10,729 nucleotides of DNA from Acidobacteriota bacterium (lineage in GTDB: Bacteria; Acidobacteriota; Aminicenantia; UBA2199). The position numbers and the translations under genes are program-made. Where the stretch lies: contig JAQUQF010000035.1 in NCBI GenBank assembly GCA_028749105.1, forward strand, positions 1 through 10,729, given 5' to 3'. Positions 1-7,971 of this stretch are shown here, in pieces; positions within the stretch are counted from its first letter, which is position 1, and every line of letters begins with the position of its first letter. Below the pieces are notes generated by a model that worked only from the letters and a program-made list of their open reading frames with translations, was not told the origin of the DNA and searched no databases.

Positions 1-2796
1 ACGCACGGAATCGCTGAGGATCCCTGCGAACTGCTTCAGAACCCGGTCGCCGGCGTCGTGGCCATAGGTGTCGTTGACCTTTTTAAAAAAGTCGATGTCC
101 AGGACGAAGAGGCCGTAAATCCTGTCTTCCGGCATGGCGTCGCGGAAGTCGCTGGCTTGCAGGAGATGTTTTTTCATGCCGATGAACGCGGTGATGTCGT
201 TTTTCAGGACCTCCGTGATGAAGCGCCGGTTGTGCAGCCCGGTCAAGGGGTCGGTCAGGGTGGCCTCGTGCAGCTGTTCGGTGCGCTCGGCCACGACGCA
301 CTCCAGACGGGCCTTCTGCCGCCGCAGCTTCAGTGTGTAGAGGCGGTTGGACGCCAACAGCGCCAGCGCAGCGCCGATCACCCATAGGAGATAGGCCCAG
401 CCGGTGCGGTACCATGGGGAGCGGATGCGCAGGCGGAATGAAGCCTCGCGGCCGATCGTCCCGTAGGCATTGCGGGCGCGCACCCGGAAGCGGTAGGCAC
501 CTTCGGGGAGGTTGGTGTAATTCTTGTCGGTGCGTTCCGACCAGCCGCTCCATTTGTCGTCGAATCCTTCGAGCAGGCACTGGTATTGGGTGCCGCCTGT
601 TTTTTCGTAGAAGGTGGCGGCATATTCAAAAAAAACATCATTTTCACGGAAGGGGAGGGAGGGCGCCTCCTCAGGATTTTGCTCGGGAGCGAACAGGGTG
701 CGTTGGTCTTTAAAACTGGCGGCCGGGCGCCCATGGGTGCCCTCGAAAATGGTGCGCTCGGAACTGACGGTCACTCTGCGCACCAGGGCATGGAACGGTT
801 GCTCGTAACCTTTGCGCGTCCTGAGATCCACCCTGTACAGTGTCTTGCCGGTCACCCACAAACGGCCGGCGGCATCGATGCGGATCGCACGGTCGGTCGG
901 CGGGATGCCGCAAAAAGGTCGGGCCTCGATCCGGTAGCTCCCGTTCTTTTCGGGAACGGCCATGAAGATTCCCCGGATCGTGCTGAAAATACAGCGGCCT
1001 TCGTTGTCGAATTCCATGCTGTATATGTGCGTCGGCGGGTCGAGAAAGGGGAGGCCAAGATTGTCATCGGGGGTGAAACGGATGTGCTCCGGTGATGTTT
1101 CGCTTGCCGCCGGCAGCAGGGAGCGGAACAGCCCTTTCTGTGTAGCCACATACAGAACCGAATCCCGATAATATGGATGCAATGCAGCCCACCCAGGCAG
1201 GCCATGCTGGGGCCCATAGCGCCGCAGCGAAACCCGAGTGGGTGAGCCGCCGGTAAAGCGCAGGTTGAGCAGGCCATTTTTCGTGGTCCCCACCCAGAAA
1301 TCACCGTTGCCGTCCTCCGTGAGCGCAAGGATGCCGTCGCTGACCCCCTCCATTCTTCCGATCCGACGCCACTCCCCGGCCGCCTGCCGATATACCTCCA
1401 TGCCATCGAGCATGCCGACAAACAAGTGGCCGGGCCACTGCTGGGATGTGCCCAAACTGTAGCAGTACGCGCTCGAGCTCGCCCCCGGGACACGCACGGC
1501 CTCCTCCCCATCGATCCTGAACAGCCCCTTGGCGGAAGCGGCCATGAGATCCCCTCCCACTTCAAGAAACTGCCAGATTTCATTGGGGCTTTGTTTGACC
1601 GCGGTGAATTCCTGCCGGTCGTCCTTCAGTGCGAATTGGTAGGGGGTTTGGACAAACAGATACTGGTAGGTCCCGACGTACAGTCGTTCCCTGTACATGC
1701 ACGTGCTCATCGAAACGCCGCTTATCCCGTTGCTGGGGCCGAAGTAGGATTGGATGGAGCTCATCTCGATGTGGGAGATTCCGGAGTTGTTGGCCGCCCA
1801 GAGGTTGCCTCCGTGATCTGTGAAAATATTGATGACCGTATTGTCAAGGAGGCCGGAGTGGGTATTGATGACCCGGGTGATCTTGCCGGAGCGGTCGAAG
1901 ACGACGATGCCGCCCTTGAGGGTGCTGATGGCGAAGGTCAGTCCGTCCACGGGAATAAGCTTGTAAAGGGAGGCGTTGCTTTCATTGAGGGCCGCGGCCA
2001 ATTCGCTGGGAAAGGGCATCACGATGTCAGGGGACGCCTGCCTGGAGATGTCGTAACGTTGGGAGGATTCGTCCCAGAGCGAACTCAGGTCGATCCTCAG
2101 GAAATCTCCCGAGGTCCTCCCCGCCAGGATTTCGTGGGGCCCAAAAGGGGCCAGGGTGATCCTTTTTCCCTGGTAGACCTTGCGTAAGGCCGGAATGGGG
2201 ACGATTTGCGATTCATCCAAAAGGTATAACCCCTTGTCCCTGTCAACGTAAAAAATATAGTCGTTCAGCAGGCATGCCTGGGATGGGACCATCCTGCCCG
2301 CAATGGTCTGTACCCTGCCGTTGAACAGGCGGAAGATCTTTGTCCGGGAAAGAAAGTAGACCCCTTTGGAACAACTCAACACTTGCCAGATATTGCTGAA
2401 CTCGCGGTCGGCTAGCGGGATCGATTCCACAAGGGAAACCGCCTCGACCCTTCCCGCGGGCGACGCGGCCAGGTAGCCAAAATCTCCATCCGCGCCGTAG
2501 TAGATCGTGCCATCGAGAGCGCAGGTCAGGGCTCGTATGGATGAGTTGCTGCGGGTGGGGATCAGCCGCCAGCGGCTGCCGTCGAATTCCAGGATGCCTA
2601 TTAAATTTCCGAAGTACATCACCCCGCGCTGGTCCTGCGCCGCCACCCAGTTCTGGGGATGGGCCTTGTACTGCTCGGGTTCATAGTTGGTGATGATGGG
2701 GGAGCCGAGTTCCTTGATCTGGGCGGCTAGAAAGCCGGAAAAAGCCAGCAGGCAGGCGATTGGCAGAATGACGATAAGGGTGTTCTGCCGCGGCAT
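1..2796 (-). CDS. Periplasmic beta-propeller sensor / diguanylate cyclase, 3'-truncated by window edge
   Basis: The frame stays open for 932 codons from the ATG at 2796 to base 1 with no internal stop, so the gene is intact but cut by the window. In order I see a hydrophobic export segment (about residues 5-25), a long sensor region with two-component-regulator-propeller-like blades (for example GNLWAANNSGISHIE, DFWVGTTKNGLLNLR), a Y_Y_Y-type domain (about 720-795, ending in YRFRVRARNAYG), a transmembrane helix (about 800-822), a basic coiled coil, then a GGDEF domain starting near 845 (LTDPLTGLHNRRF, LDIDFFKKVNDTYGHD). The GG(D/E)EF signature and most of the inhibitory site lie beyond the edge. 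The predicted role is synthesis of c-di-GMP in the cytoplasm under control of an extracytoplasmic ligand; the ligand is unknown. It is a tandem paralogue of the next gene, 56 bp downstream of it, with an own promoter and no visible Shine-Dalgarno sequence. Confidence 0.9.
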   Translation of the reverse strand, partial: MPRQNTLIVILPIACLLAFSGFLAAQIKELGSPIITNYEPEQYKAHPQNWVAAQDQRGVMYFGNLIGILEFDGSRWRLIPTRSNSSIRALTCALDGTIYYGADGDFGYLAASPAGRVEAVSLVESIPLADREFSNIWQVLSCSKGVYFLSRTKIFRLFNGRVQTIAGRMVPSQACLLNDYIFYVDRDKGLYLLDESQIVPIPALRKVYQGKRITLAPFGPHEILAGRTSGDFLRIDLSSLWDESSQRYDISRQASPDIVMPFPSELAAALNESNASLYKLIPVDGLTFAISTLKGGIVVFDRSGKITRVINTHSGLLDNTVINIFTDHGGNLWAANNSGISHIEMSSIQSYFGPSNGISGVSMSTCMYRERLYVGTYQYLFVQTPYQFALKDDRQEFTAVKQSPNEIWQFLEVGGDLMAASAKGLFRIDGEEAVRVPGASSSAYCYSLGTSQQWPGHLFVGMLDGMEVYRQAAGEWRRIGRMEGVSDGILALTEDGNGDFWVGTTKNGLLNLRFTGGSPTRVSLRRYGPQHGLPGWAALHPYYRDSVLYVATQKGLFRSLLPAASETSPEHIRFTPDDNLGLPFLDPPTHIYSMEFDNEGRCIFSTIRGIFMAVPEKNGSYRIEARPFCGIPPTDRAIRIDAAGRLWVTGKTLYRVDLRTRKGYEQPFHALVRRVTVSSERTIFEGTHGRPAASFKDQRTLFAPEQNPEEAPSLPFRENDVFFEYAATFYEKTGGTQYQCLLEGFDDKWSGWSERTDKNYTNLPEGAYRFRVRARNAYGTIGREASFRLRIRSPWYRTGWAYLLWVIGAALALLASNRLYTLKLRRQKARLECVVAERTEQLHEATLTDPLTGLHNRRFITEVLKNDITAFIGMKKHLLQASDFRDAMPEDRIYGLFVLDIDFFKKVNDTYGHDAGDRVLKQFAGILSDSVR

Positions 2797-2802
2797 GTAA
2801 TG

Positions 2803-2831
2803 ATTATAGGCGAGGCCGGGAGAAATATCAA
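2803..2831 (-). promoter_or_regulatory. Near-consensus sigma70-type promoter for the downstream sensor cyclase
   Basis: On the minus strand TTGATA (2831-2826) and TATAAT (2808-2803) are separated by exactly 17 bases, 11 of 12 consensus positions. Only six bases separate the -10 box from the ATG at 2796, so the expected transcription start falls at or next to the start codon. This sits in the 56-bp gap between the two sensor genes and would let the second be transcribed independently as a leaderless mRNA. Confidence 0.65.
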
Positions 2832-2852
2832 TTGCAGGTTTCGGATCTCGCT

Positions 2853-5800
2853 CTACTTATCCATCGTCTTCGGCCCCAGCACGCTGGAGCCGACCTGGAG
2901 ATAGCCTTCTTCGAAGGCAAAATCCAGGGAGGTGACCGCTTTTTGCAGGTTTTCCTCATTGTCCGGGGCATGCCGCCCCTCCGCCAGGCATACACCCTGG
3001 TTGCGCCCCTGCTTCTTGGCCACGTACATCCCGAGATCGGCGGCCATCATGCTCTGTTCGAACGAGAGCAGGTCGGGCTGCTTGGGATAGATCGGGAAGC
3101 TGACGAAGCCGATCGAGCAGGTCTTGCGCAGGATCGTGCCGTCGCCGAGGTCGAACGGAGCGGAGGCCACCCGGCTGAGGACCTTGCTGGCGAAGACGGG
3201 GAGGTATTCGGGGCGGGTTTTTTTCAGCACCACCAGGAACTCCTCGCCGCCGGTGCGCAGGACCACATCGTCTGTCCGCACCGAGGAGGTGAGGATACTG
3301 GCGAACTGCTTCAGCACCCGGTCGCCGGCGTCGTGGCCATAGGTGTCGTTGACCTTTTTAAAAAAGTCTATGTCCAGGACGAAGAGGCCGAACACCTTGT
3401 TTTCGACCGAATGGTCGCGGGAATCGCTAGCTTTCAGGACGTGCTTTCTGAAGCTGATGTAGGCGGTGATGTCGCTTTTCAGGACCTCCATGATGAAGCG
3501 CCGGTTGCGAAGCCCGGTGAGCGGATCGGTCAGGGAAGCATCGCGCAGCTGCTGCGTCCGTTCGGCCACAATCTTTTCCAGATGGGCCTTCTGCCGCCGC
3601 AGCTTCTGGGTGTATAAGCTTACGACGCCCACCAGGGCCGCGGCGCCCGAGAGCACCCACAGGACATAGGCCCACCAGGTGCGGTACCAGGGAGGGAGAA
3701 TGCGGAAGGCGAACGAGTCCTCGGCGCCGGTGCTGCCATACACATCCTGGGCACGGACACGGAAGCGGTACCAGCCAGCGGCCAGGTTGGAATACTCCTT
3801 GAACGGCTCCGCCGTCCAGGCTGACCAGTCCGCGTCGTTTCCCTCCAGGAAGATCTGATAGCGGTTTGCGTTCTCCAGGTCGTAGCTCGGCACGGCAAAT
3901 TCAAAACGCAGCTGGTTCTTGAAGAAAGGGATCTTGGGTCCGGCAGCGGAGCCTGACGGGGTGCCGCCGAAAAGCAGCTTCCCGCCCATGGTGTTGACGC
4001 TGCGGATCATGGCCGAGATGGCCTGGGCCTGAGGCCTGGCGCTGGTGGGAGCCAGGCGCACGATTCCTTCCGAGGTTCCAAACCAAACCACGCCATCCGC
4101 CTCCGCAAGGATGGCATTCACCCAGTCGCCATTAAAACGCACGCAGGGGCGCACATCCCAGCGATAGCTGCCGTCCCCCCGAGGCACGGCAACGCCCGAC
4201 TCGTTGATGCCTTGCGCTTCATCGCAGCTATGCATCCAGACGCGCCCCTGGCGGTCCTCGACCAAGTTGTATATCCAGCGCGACCCGCCGGGATAGAAGT
4301 TGGCGAAGGCAGGATCGGGTTCGAAGCGCCGGATGTCTTCGCGAAAGCGGTAGATGCCCGATTTGGACGTCGCCTTGAGGCCGCTGCTCAGCCTGTACAA
4401 ATAGGTATAATTCAGAGAAGGCAGGCCTTTTTCAGTGCCGAAGCGCTCCACCTGAGGCGGCTCCCGCCGGATTCCGGAAGGGAACGAAACATGCATCACG
4501 CCCTGCGCGTACGTGCCCAGCCACAGGCTGCCATCGTCAGCCTCATCAATCGTGCGGACCTGCATGGGCAGGTCGAGGACCATGCCCTCGTCCAGCCAGC
4601 GCCCCCCCTCCAGGCGGCATGAAGCCAAGCCGTTTGACAGGCCGATGAAGAGGCGCCGCGGATCCTTGCGGGAGCGCAAAAGAAAATAGTTGCCCGTGAC
4701 GCTTTTGCGGATGAGATTGGCTTTGCCGCCTTGAATTTCATAGAGCCCGCTGTAGTTGGCCACCAGCAGGCGGTCTTCCCAGGAAACGAAGCTCCACACG
4801 GCCCCACTCAACCCCGCGATGGGGGAAAAAAACGGGCGGTTTGTACCGGCAAGATCAAGGCGGAACAGGCCCTGGTCCGTTCCCGCGTAGAGGGTTCCCC
4901 CGTGGCGGTGGATGGCGAACACGGTGCCCGGCAATCCCCGCTTCTCGTTGTAAATGCTGACTGGGGAATCGATTCCCATGCGGCTGATCCCTTTTCCCAG
5001 GGCCATCCATGTCCCCAACTGGGAGTCCTGGAACAGGTGTTTCACCGATTCGATCGGTAATCCTTCCCTTTTTCCCACCCAGTCCAGCCAGCTGCCGTCG
5101 CGGGCGAGGCGCATGAATCCGCTTTGCAGCGTGGCGATCCCGAGCGTCCCGTCGGCGAGCGGAATCGCGTGGTACAACTGTCCTTGGCGCAGCGCGGCAT
5201 CTGCCTGGGTGGGAAACGGCTTCACCATGCCGCCGTCGTAAAGAAAGAGGCCTTGTCCCTTGGTGCAGATCAGCAAGCCGTGCGTTTCGCCTTCCGAGAG
5301 GTCCCAGGGCAAGATCGCCCCGATTTTCTCGCGGGCGAAAAATTCACCGCCGGGAACGAGCTCCAAGTGCGTATCATTGAGAACCATGAGCCCCTTCTGC
5401 GAATCCTGGACGTAGAGCCGGCCACGGACCGCGAAGGCGGATTGGAACACTTGGCTGGGGCGCCAAACCTGGACCTTGTCCCCCTGCAGACAGAAGAGGC
5501 GCTCGAATGCCTGGAAATAGACGCGGTTCTCCAAAAAACAAATGGACCAGATGTCGGAGATTTTGCGATCCTCGGGCCGGATACGGTCCATGAGCGAGAC
5601 GTAGTCCATTTTGCCCATGGCGTTGGGTGCCAGGTAGCCAAATTCCCCTTGGGCGCCCACATAAATACGGCCGTTGCCGTCGAGGGCCATGGAACGGACC
5701 ATCGTTCCCCTTTCGGTGCGGATGAGACGCCAGCGGACCGAATCATATTCAAGGATGCCGGAGTTGTTGCCCACGTAGATGAGCCCCCGGCGGTCTTGTA

Positions 5801-5972
5801 CCACGCACCAATTCTGGAAAAAGGCCCCGTAGTCGCGCGGCAGGAAATTGCGCAGGAGGGGGTCTCCTTTTTCCTGCGGCAGTGGTCGTTCCGCCGGCGC
5901 GGATGCGCCAACGGCCGGGATATCGGCCGTTGCAAGCATGCATGCCAGTATGGCAATGACGAAGATTCTCAT
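2853..5972 (-). CDS. Periplasmic beta-propeller sensor / diguanylate cyclase (1039 aa)
   Basis: This is a complete transmembrane one-component c-di-GMP sensor. Residues 1-24 form a signal peptide (MRIFVIAILACMLATADIP, cleavage likely after the ASA). Residues about 40-680 hold propeller-type repeats (GTLYAGTDQGLFRLD, GSLWLGTYAQGVMHVS, GVVWFGTSEGIVRLA). A Y_Y_Y domain spans about 690-765, a transmembrane helix about 767-787, then a basic coiled coil (LRRQKAHLEKIVAERTQQL) leads to the GGDEF domain (about 818-980). The active-site motif is GGEEF at 908-912, and RTDD at 899-902 lies five residues before it, the expected place for the RxxD product-inhibition site. So it should be an active, feedback-inhibited diguanylate cyclase converting two GTP to c-di-GMP. 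The 40-residue tail after the domain is not recognisable. A G-rich stretch about 10 bases before the ATG is a weak ribosome site. The radical SAM gene ends 117 bp upstream. Confidence 0.93.
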   Translation of the reverse strand: MRIFVIAILACMLATADIPAVGASAPAERPLPQEKGDPLLRNFLPRDYGAFFQNWCVVQDRRGLIYVGNNSGILEYDSVRWRLIRTERGTMVRSMALDGNGRIYVGAQGEFGYLAPNAMGKMDYVSLMDRIRPEDRKISDIWSICFLENRVYFQAFERLFCLQGDKVQVWRPSQVFQSAFAVRGRLYVQDSQKGLMVLNDTHLELVPGGEFFAREKIGAILPWDLSEGETHGLLICTKGQGLFLYDGGMVKPFPTQADAALRQGQLYHAIPLADGTLGIATLQSGFMRLARDGSWLDWVGKREGLPIESVKHLFQDSQLGTWMALGKGISRMGIDSPVSIYNEKRGLPGTVFAIHRHGGTLYAGTDQGLFRLDLAGTNRPFFSPIAGLSGAVWSFVSWEDRLLVANYSGLYEIQGGKANLIRKSVTGNYFLLRSRKDPRRLFIGLSNGLASCRLEGGRWLDEGMVLDLPMQVRTIDEADDGSLWLGTYAQGVMHVSFPSGIRREPPQVERFGTEKGLPSLNYTYLYRLSSGLKATSKSGIYRFREDIRRFEPDPAFANFYPGGSRWIYNLVEDRQGRVWMHSCDEAQGINESGVAVPRGDGSYRWDVRPCVRFNGDWVNAILAEADGVVWFGTSEGIVRLAPTSARPQAQAISAMIRSVNTMGGKLLFGGTPSGSAAGPKIPFFKNQLRFEFAVPSYDLENANRYQIFLEGNDADWSAWTAEPFKEYSNLAAGWYRFRVRAQDVYGSTGAEDSFAFRILPPWYRTWWAYVLWVLSGAAALVGVVSLYTQKLRRQKAHLEKIVAERTQQLRDASLTDPLTGLRNRRFIMEVLKSDITAYISFRKHVLKASDSRDHSVENKVFGLFVLDIDFFKKVNDTYGHDAGDRVLKQFASILTSSVRTDDVVLRTGGEEFLVVLKKTRPEYLPVFASKVLSRVASAPFDLGDGTILRKTCSIGFVSFPIYPKQPDLLSFEQSMMAADLGMYVAKKQGRNQGVCLAEGRHAPDNEENLQKAVTSLDFAFEEGYLQVGSSVLGPKTMDK

Positions 5973-6017
5973 AAAAAATCAACCCCCTGCGGCAAGTCAG
6001 AGGACATTTGATTCTAA

Positions 6018-6043
6018 ATAATATAGATGAGGGGAATTGTCAA
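6018..6043 (-). promoter_or_regulatory. Possible promoter of the full-length sensor cyclase
   Basis: A perfect TTGACA lies at 6043-6038 on the minus strand, followed by an AT-rich stretch. The best -10 matches, TATTAT (6023-6018) and TATATT (6025-6020), leave spacers of only 14 or 12 bases, shorter than usual. The position 45-75 bp upstream of the gene is right, but the spacing makes this tentative. Confidence 0.3.
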
Positions 6044-6082
6044 TCAGGGGTCCGAATGTCGAGGAAGGGGTTCAGAAGATCT

Positions 6083-6102
6083 CCAGGTTTCAGGAAACCT
6101 GG
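6083..6102. other. Perfect 8-bp stem-loop across the radical SAM stop codon
   Basis: CCAGGTTT and AAACCTGG flank a four-base loop, and the TGA stop of the radical SAM gene (6092-6090) lies inside the structure. On the minus strand no U-run follows, so it is not a standard intrinsic terminator; it could stabilise the mRNA 3' end or be fortuitous. A further CCAGGTT occurs just beside it at 6104-6110. Confidence 0.35.
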
Positions 6103-7532
6103 TCCAGGTTGGCCTCTTCCCGGTAGTCCACGGTGACCAGCTGGCCTTTCTTTTTCGGCCTGAGCAGGGAGAGGACGGTCAGGTAGGTGCGGTTGTTCTT
6201 CAGCCAGTTGCGGTTCAGCTTGCGGGCGTAGTGGGCGATGGCGATGTCGACCCACTTGAAGTTGATCATTTTGCGCAGCGTCGTGGCCAGGGAATAGAAT
6301 TTCTTGTGGCAATAGATCTGGGCGCGCTGCAGGTCGAGCGGCGCCAGCTTGGCCGGTTCGAAAACGACGTGGTGGGCGTCGTAGAGGTTCCAGTCGCGGA
6401 AGCGGATGCGCTGCTGCTCGCAGGCCTTGTTGTAGAAATCGGAGCCGGGCAGCGGCGTCAGGATCATGAACTGGCTGGAGGTCAGCCGGGATCTCTTGGC
6501 GAAACGCACCGTGCGGCGCACGGTGCGCCAGTCGTCCTCGTCGAAGCCGAAGACGAACATGCCGTGGATGCGGATGCGCCGGCGGCGCAGCACCTTGACG
6601 GCGCGGGCAATCTCGGCCACCGTCTGCCCCTTTTTCATGGCCTTGAGGCTTTGCGGGTTGAGCGACTCGAAGCCGATGAACACGATCTGGCAGCCCGCCT
6701 TTTTCATCAGCCTGACCAGCTCGGCGTCCTTGGCCACGCTGGCGCGCACCTGGGCCGACCATTGAAACTTGAACTCGGCCGCGATCATGGCCCGCAGCAG
6801 CTCCTTGGTGTGCTCGGCGTTGGCCGTGAAATTGTCGTCGTAGAAGAAGATGAAATGGCGGCGGGAATCGTAGCGGCGCAATTCATTCATGACGTTGGCG
6901 GTGGAGCGGAAGCGGAATTTGTGGCCGAACATTCCCGTTACCGAGCAGAAGGAGCAGGCGTAGGGGCAGCCTCGGGACGTCTGCACCGGGATGACGACCT
7001 TGCCGTCGACTTGGCGGCTCATGGCCTTGGACAGGGTCAGGTCGGGAATGGGGATGGCGTCCAGATCGTCCACGTGAGACTGCATGGGATTGTGGCGCAT
7101 GACGCCCTCCTGCCAGTAGGAGAGGTTGGGGACATTTTCCAGCCCCAGGCCCTGCTCCCAGGCGTTGGCGAAGGCCGGCAGGGCCTTTTCCCCCTCGCCG
7201 CGGATGACGAAGTCGGCATGGCCCATGGCCTCCTCGGTCAGAAAGGTCACGTGCGGGCCGCCCAGCATGACCTTCACCCCCTGCGCCCGCAGCCGGTCGG
7301 CGATGGCGTAGGCCCGCGGCGCGGTCGAGGTGATGGTGGAGATGCCGACCAGGTCGGCGCGGCGCAGCGCTTCATAATCGAGGGCTTCCCATTCTTCGAT
7401 GACGACCTCGGCATCCCAGCCGCGCCCGCGCATCAGCGTGCCCAGGATGAAGGTCCCCAGGCGCGGGGAATAGAACTGGGAAAAGATATGCAGATTGGGC
7501 GGCCGCGGTTCAATCAGGATGATTTTGGGCAT
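6090..7532 (-). CDS. B12-binding-domain radical SAM protein (480 aa)
   Basis: The N-terminal part (about 1-150) looks like the Rossmann-type cobalamin-binding domain found in this superfamily (DLVGISTITSTAPRAYAIAD, then GVKVMLGGPHVTFLTEEAMG and the FVIRGEGE segment). The radical SAM barrel follows, with the cluster-binding CxxxCxxC at Cys189, Cys193 and Cys196 (SRGCPYACSFCS), then FIFFYDDNFTAN and the FIGFES and HGMFVFGFDEDD strands. The basic C-terminal region (about 380-480) is not assigned. Relatives (BchE-, HpnP- and methyltransferase-like enzymes) cleave S-adenosylmethionine to drive methylations or rearrangements of unactivated carbon; the substrate cannot be read from sequence. AAGGAG stands six bases before the ATG, supporting this start. 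It precedes the sensor cyclases on the same strand with a 117-bp gap; co-transcription is possible but unproven. Confidence 0.9.
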   Translation of the reverse strand: MPKIILIEPRPPNLHIFSQFYSPRLGTFILGTLMRGRGWDAEVVIEEWEALDYEALRRADLVGISTITSTAPRAYAIADRLRAQGVKVMLGGPHVTFLTEEAMGHADFVIRGEGEKALPAFANAWEQGLGLENVPNLSYWQEGVMRHNPMQSHVDDLDAIPIPDLTLSKAMSRQVDGKVVIPVQTSRGCPYACSFCSVTGMFGHKFRFRSTANVMNELRRYDSRRHFIFFYDDNFTANAEHTKELLRAMIAAEFKFQWSAQVRASVAKDAELVRLMKKAGCQIVFIGFESLNPQSLKAMKKGQTVAEIARAVKVLRRRRIRIHGMFVFGFDEDDWRTVRRTVRFAKRSRLTSSQFMILTPLPGSDFYNKACEQQRIRFRDWNLYDAHHVVFEPAKLAPLDLQRAQIYCHKKFYSLATTLRKMINFKWVDIAIAHYARKLNRNWLKNNRTYLTVLSLLRPKKKGQLVTVDYREEANLDQVS

Positions 7533-7764
7533 TTTATCTCCTTAAATTGCGCCGGATGCCTTTTTCAGCGCAGGCCGCATGGCCGCTTTTTCCCCCACTT
7601 GAGTCGGGATCGAGTCGCTTCTGGCTGGCGGGATGGAACCGGAAATTCCCCGGAACGATTTGACTTTTGGCAGACAACAACCTTCAACCGAAAGGTCCTT
7701 TCTTAATTATATATACTGATTTTATATTTTTTCTAAAGAAATATTAATTTTTGGCCAGGCGGTG
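7533..7764. other. Intergenic region upstream of the radical SAM gene
   Basis: No gene is seen here. Nearest the radical SAM start the sequence is GC-rich with short inverted repeats; farther out (about 7700-7760) it turns strongly AT-rich and holds the putative promoter listed separately. I looked for a cobalamin riboswitch because the downstream protein is of B12-binding type, but saw no convincing B12 box. Confidence 0.5.
7690..7735 (-). promoter_or_regulatory. Possible radical SAM promoter with palindrome at the start site
   Basis: On the minus strand TAGAAA (7735-7730) and a perfect TATAAT (7711-7706) are 18 bases apart. The palindrome GAAAGGTCCTTTC (7690-7702, plus strand) covers the expected transcription start and could be an operator. 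It predicts a leader of roughly 165 bases before the ATG at 7532. The -35 match is weak. Confidence 0.33.
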
Positions 7765-7875
7765 TCAGAAGAGCTCCAGAATCGCCGGGGCGACGTCGGA
7801 AAGGCTGGCGATCCTTTTGCGCAGGCGGTTGCCGTGCTTGCCCCAGGCGACGAGCGGCACCGGGTTGCGGCTGTG
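7765..7875. repeat. Direct repeat, left copy
   Basis: It matches 9135-9245 in the same orientation with seven mismatches that I can count over 111 bp and no gaps. The last 45 bases (7831-7875) are identical. Together the copies bracket the toxin-antitoxin/ankyrin island. Confidence 0.9.
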
Positions 7876-7899
7876 ACTGGCCCGGTTACAATCCTCAAA
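7765..7899 (-). pseudogene. C-terminal remnant of an alkaline phosphatase-superfamily gene
   Basis: On the minus strand this reads, in frame to a TGA at 7767-7765, the last 44 or so residues of a homologue of the intact gene at 9135-10076. It keeps LED, then HSRNPVPLVAWGKHG and the ending VAPAILELF. Compared with the intact gene, 7786-7875 is nearly identical, 7765-7780 shows several mostly synonymous changes, and 7876-7899 is only weakly similar (LEDCNRAS against LEDYPARG), still in register. Upstream the frame meets a stop and AT-rich sequence, so the start, metal-binding N terminus and nucleophile region are absent. It cannot encode a working enzyme. It may be the displaced original 3' end, or what is left of a second gene copy. 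Confidence 0.8.
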
Positions 7900-7922
7900 C
7901 TAACTAAAAAATTGTATTTGTG

Positions 7923-7951
7923 TTGACATAAGTATGAAATTATCATATATT
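7923..7951 (+). promoter_or_regulatory. Toxin-antitoxin operon promoter
   Basis: A perfect TTGACA (7923-7928) and TATATT (7946-7951) are spaced 17 bases apart. Transcription should begin near 7958, downstream of the ATG at 7954, which favours the antitoxin start at 7972. Confidence 0.7.
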
Positions 7952-7957
7952 ATATGA
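7943..7957. promoter_or_regulatory. Palindromic operator over the -10 box
   Basis: TCATATA and TATATGA form a perfect 7-bp inverted repeat around one central T, covering the -10 box. RHH antitoxins usually repress their own operon by binding such a palindrome, so this is the likely autoregulatory site. Confidence 0.55.
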
Positions 7958-7971
7958 AAAGAGAGGGTGAA

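Noticed and set aside
1..2796. Apparent break-up of the left sensor gene into short frames
   Set aside because: A full codon-by-codon read from 2796 stays open to base 1. The gene only lacks its stop because it leaves the window, and it is not frameshifted.
7533..7700. Cobalamin riboswitch in the radical SAM leader
   Set aside because: No convincing B12 box or matching helices were seen, and B12-dependent radical SAM enzymes are not generally controlled this way.
6027..7706. Long plus-strand open frame of 559 codons
   Set aside because: It is antisense to the radical SAM gene, whose conserved motifs are plain on the minus strand. High GC content makes such antisense open frames common.
7954..7971. 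Earlier ATG for the antitoxin
   Set aside because: It lies within the palindrome and upstream of the predicted transcription start, with no ribosome site.
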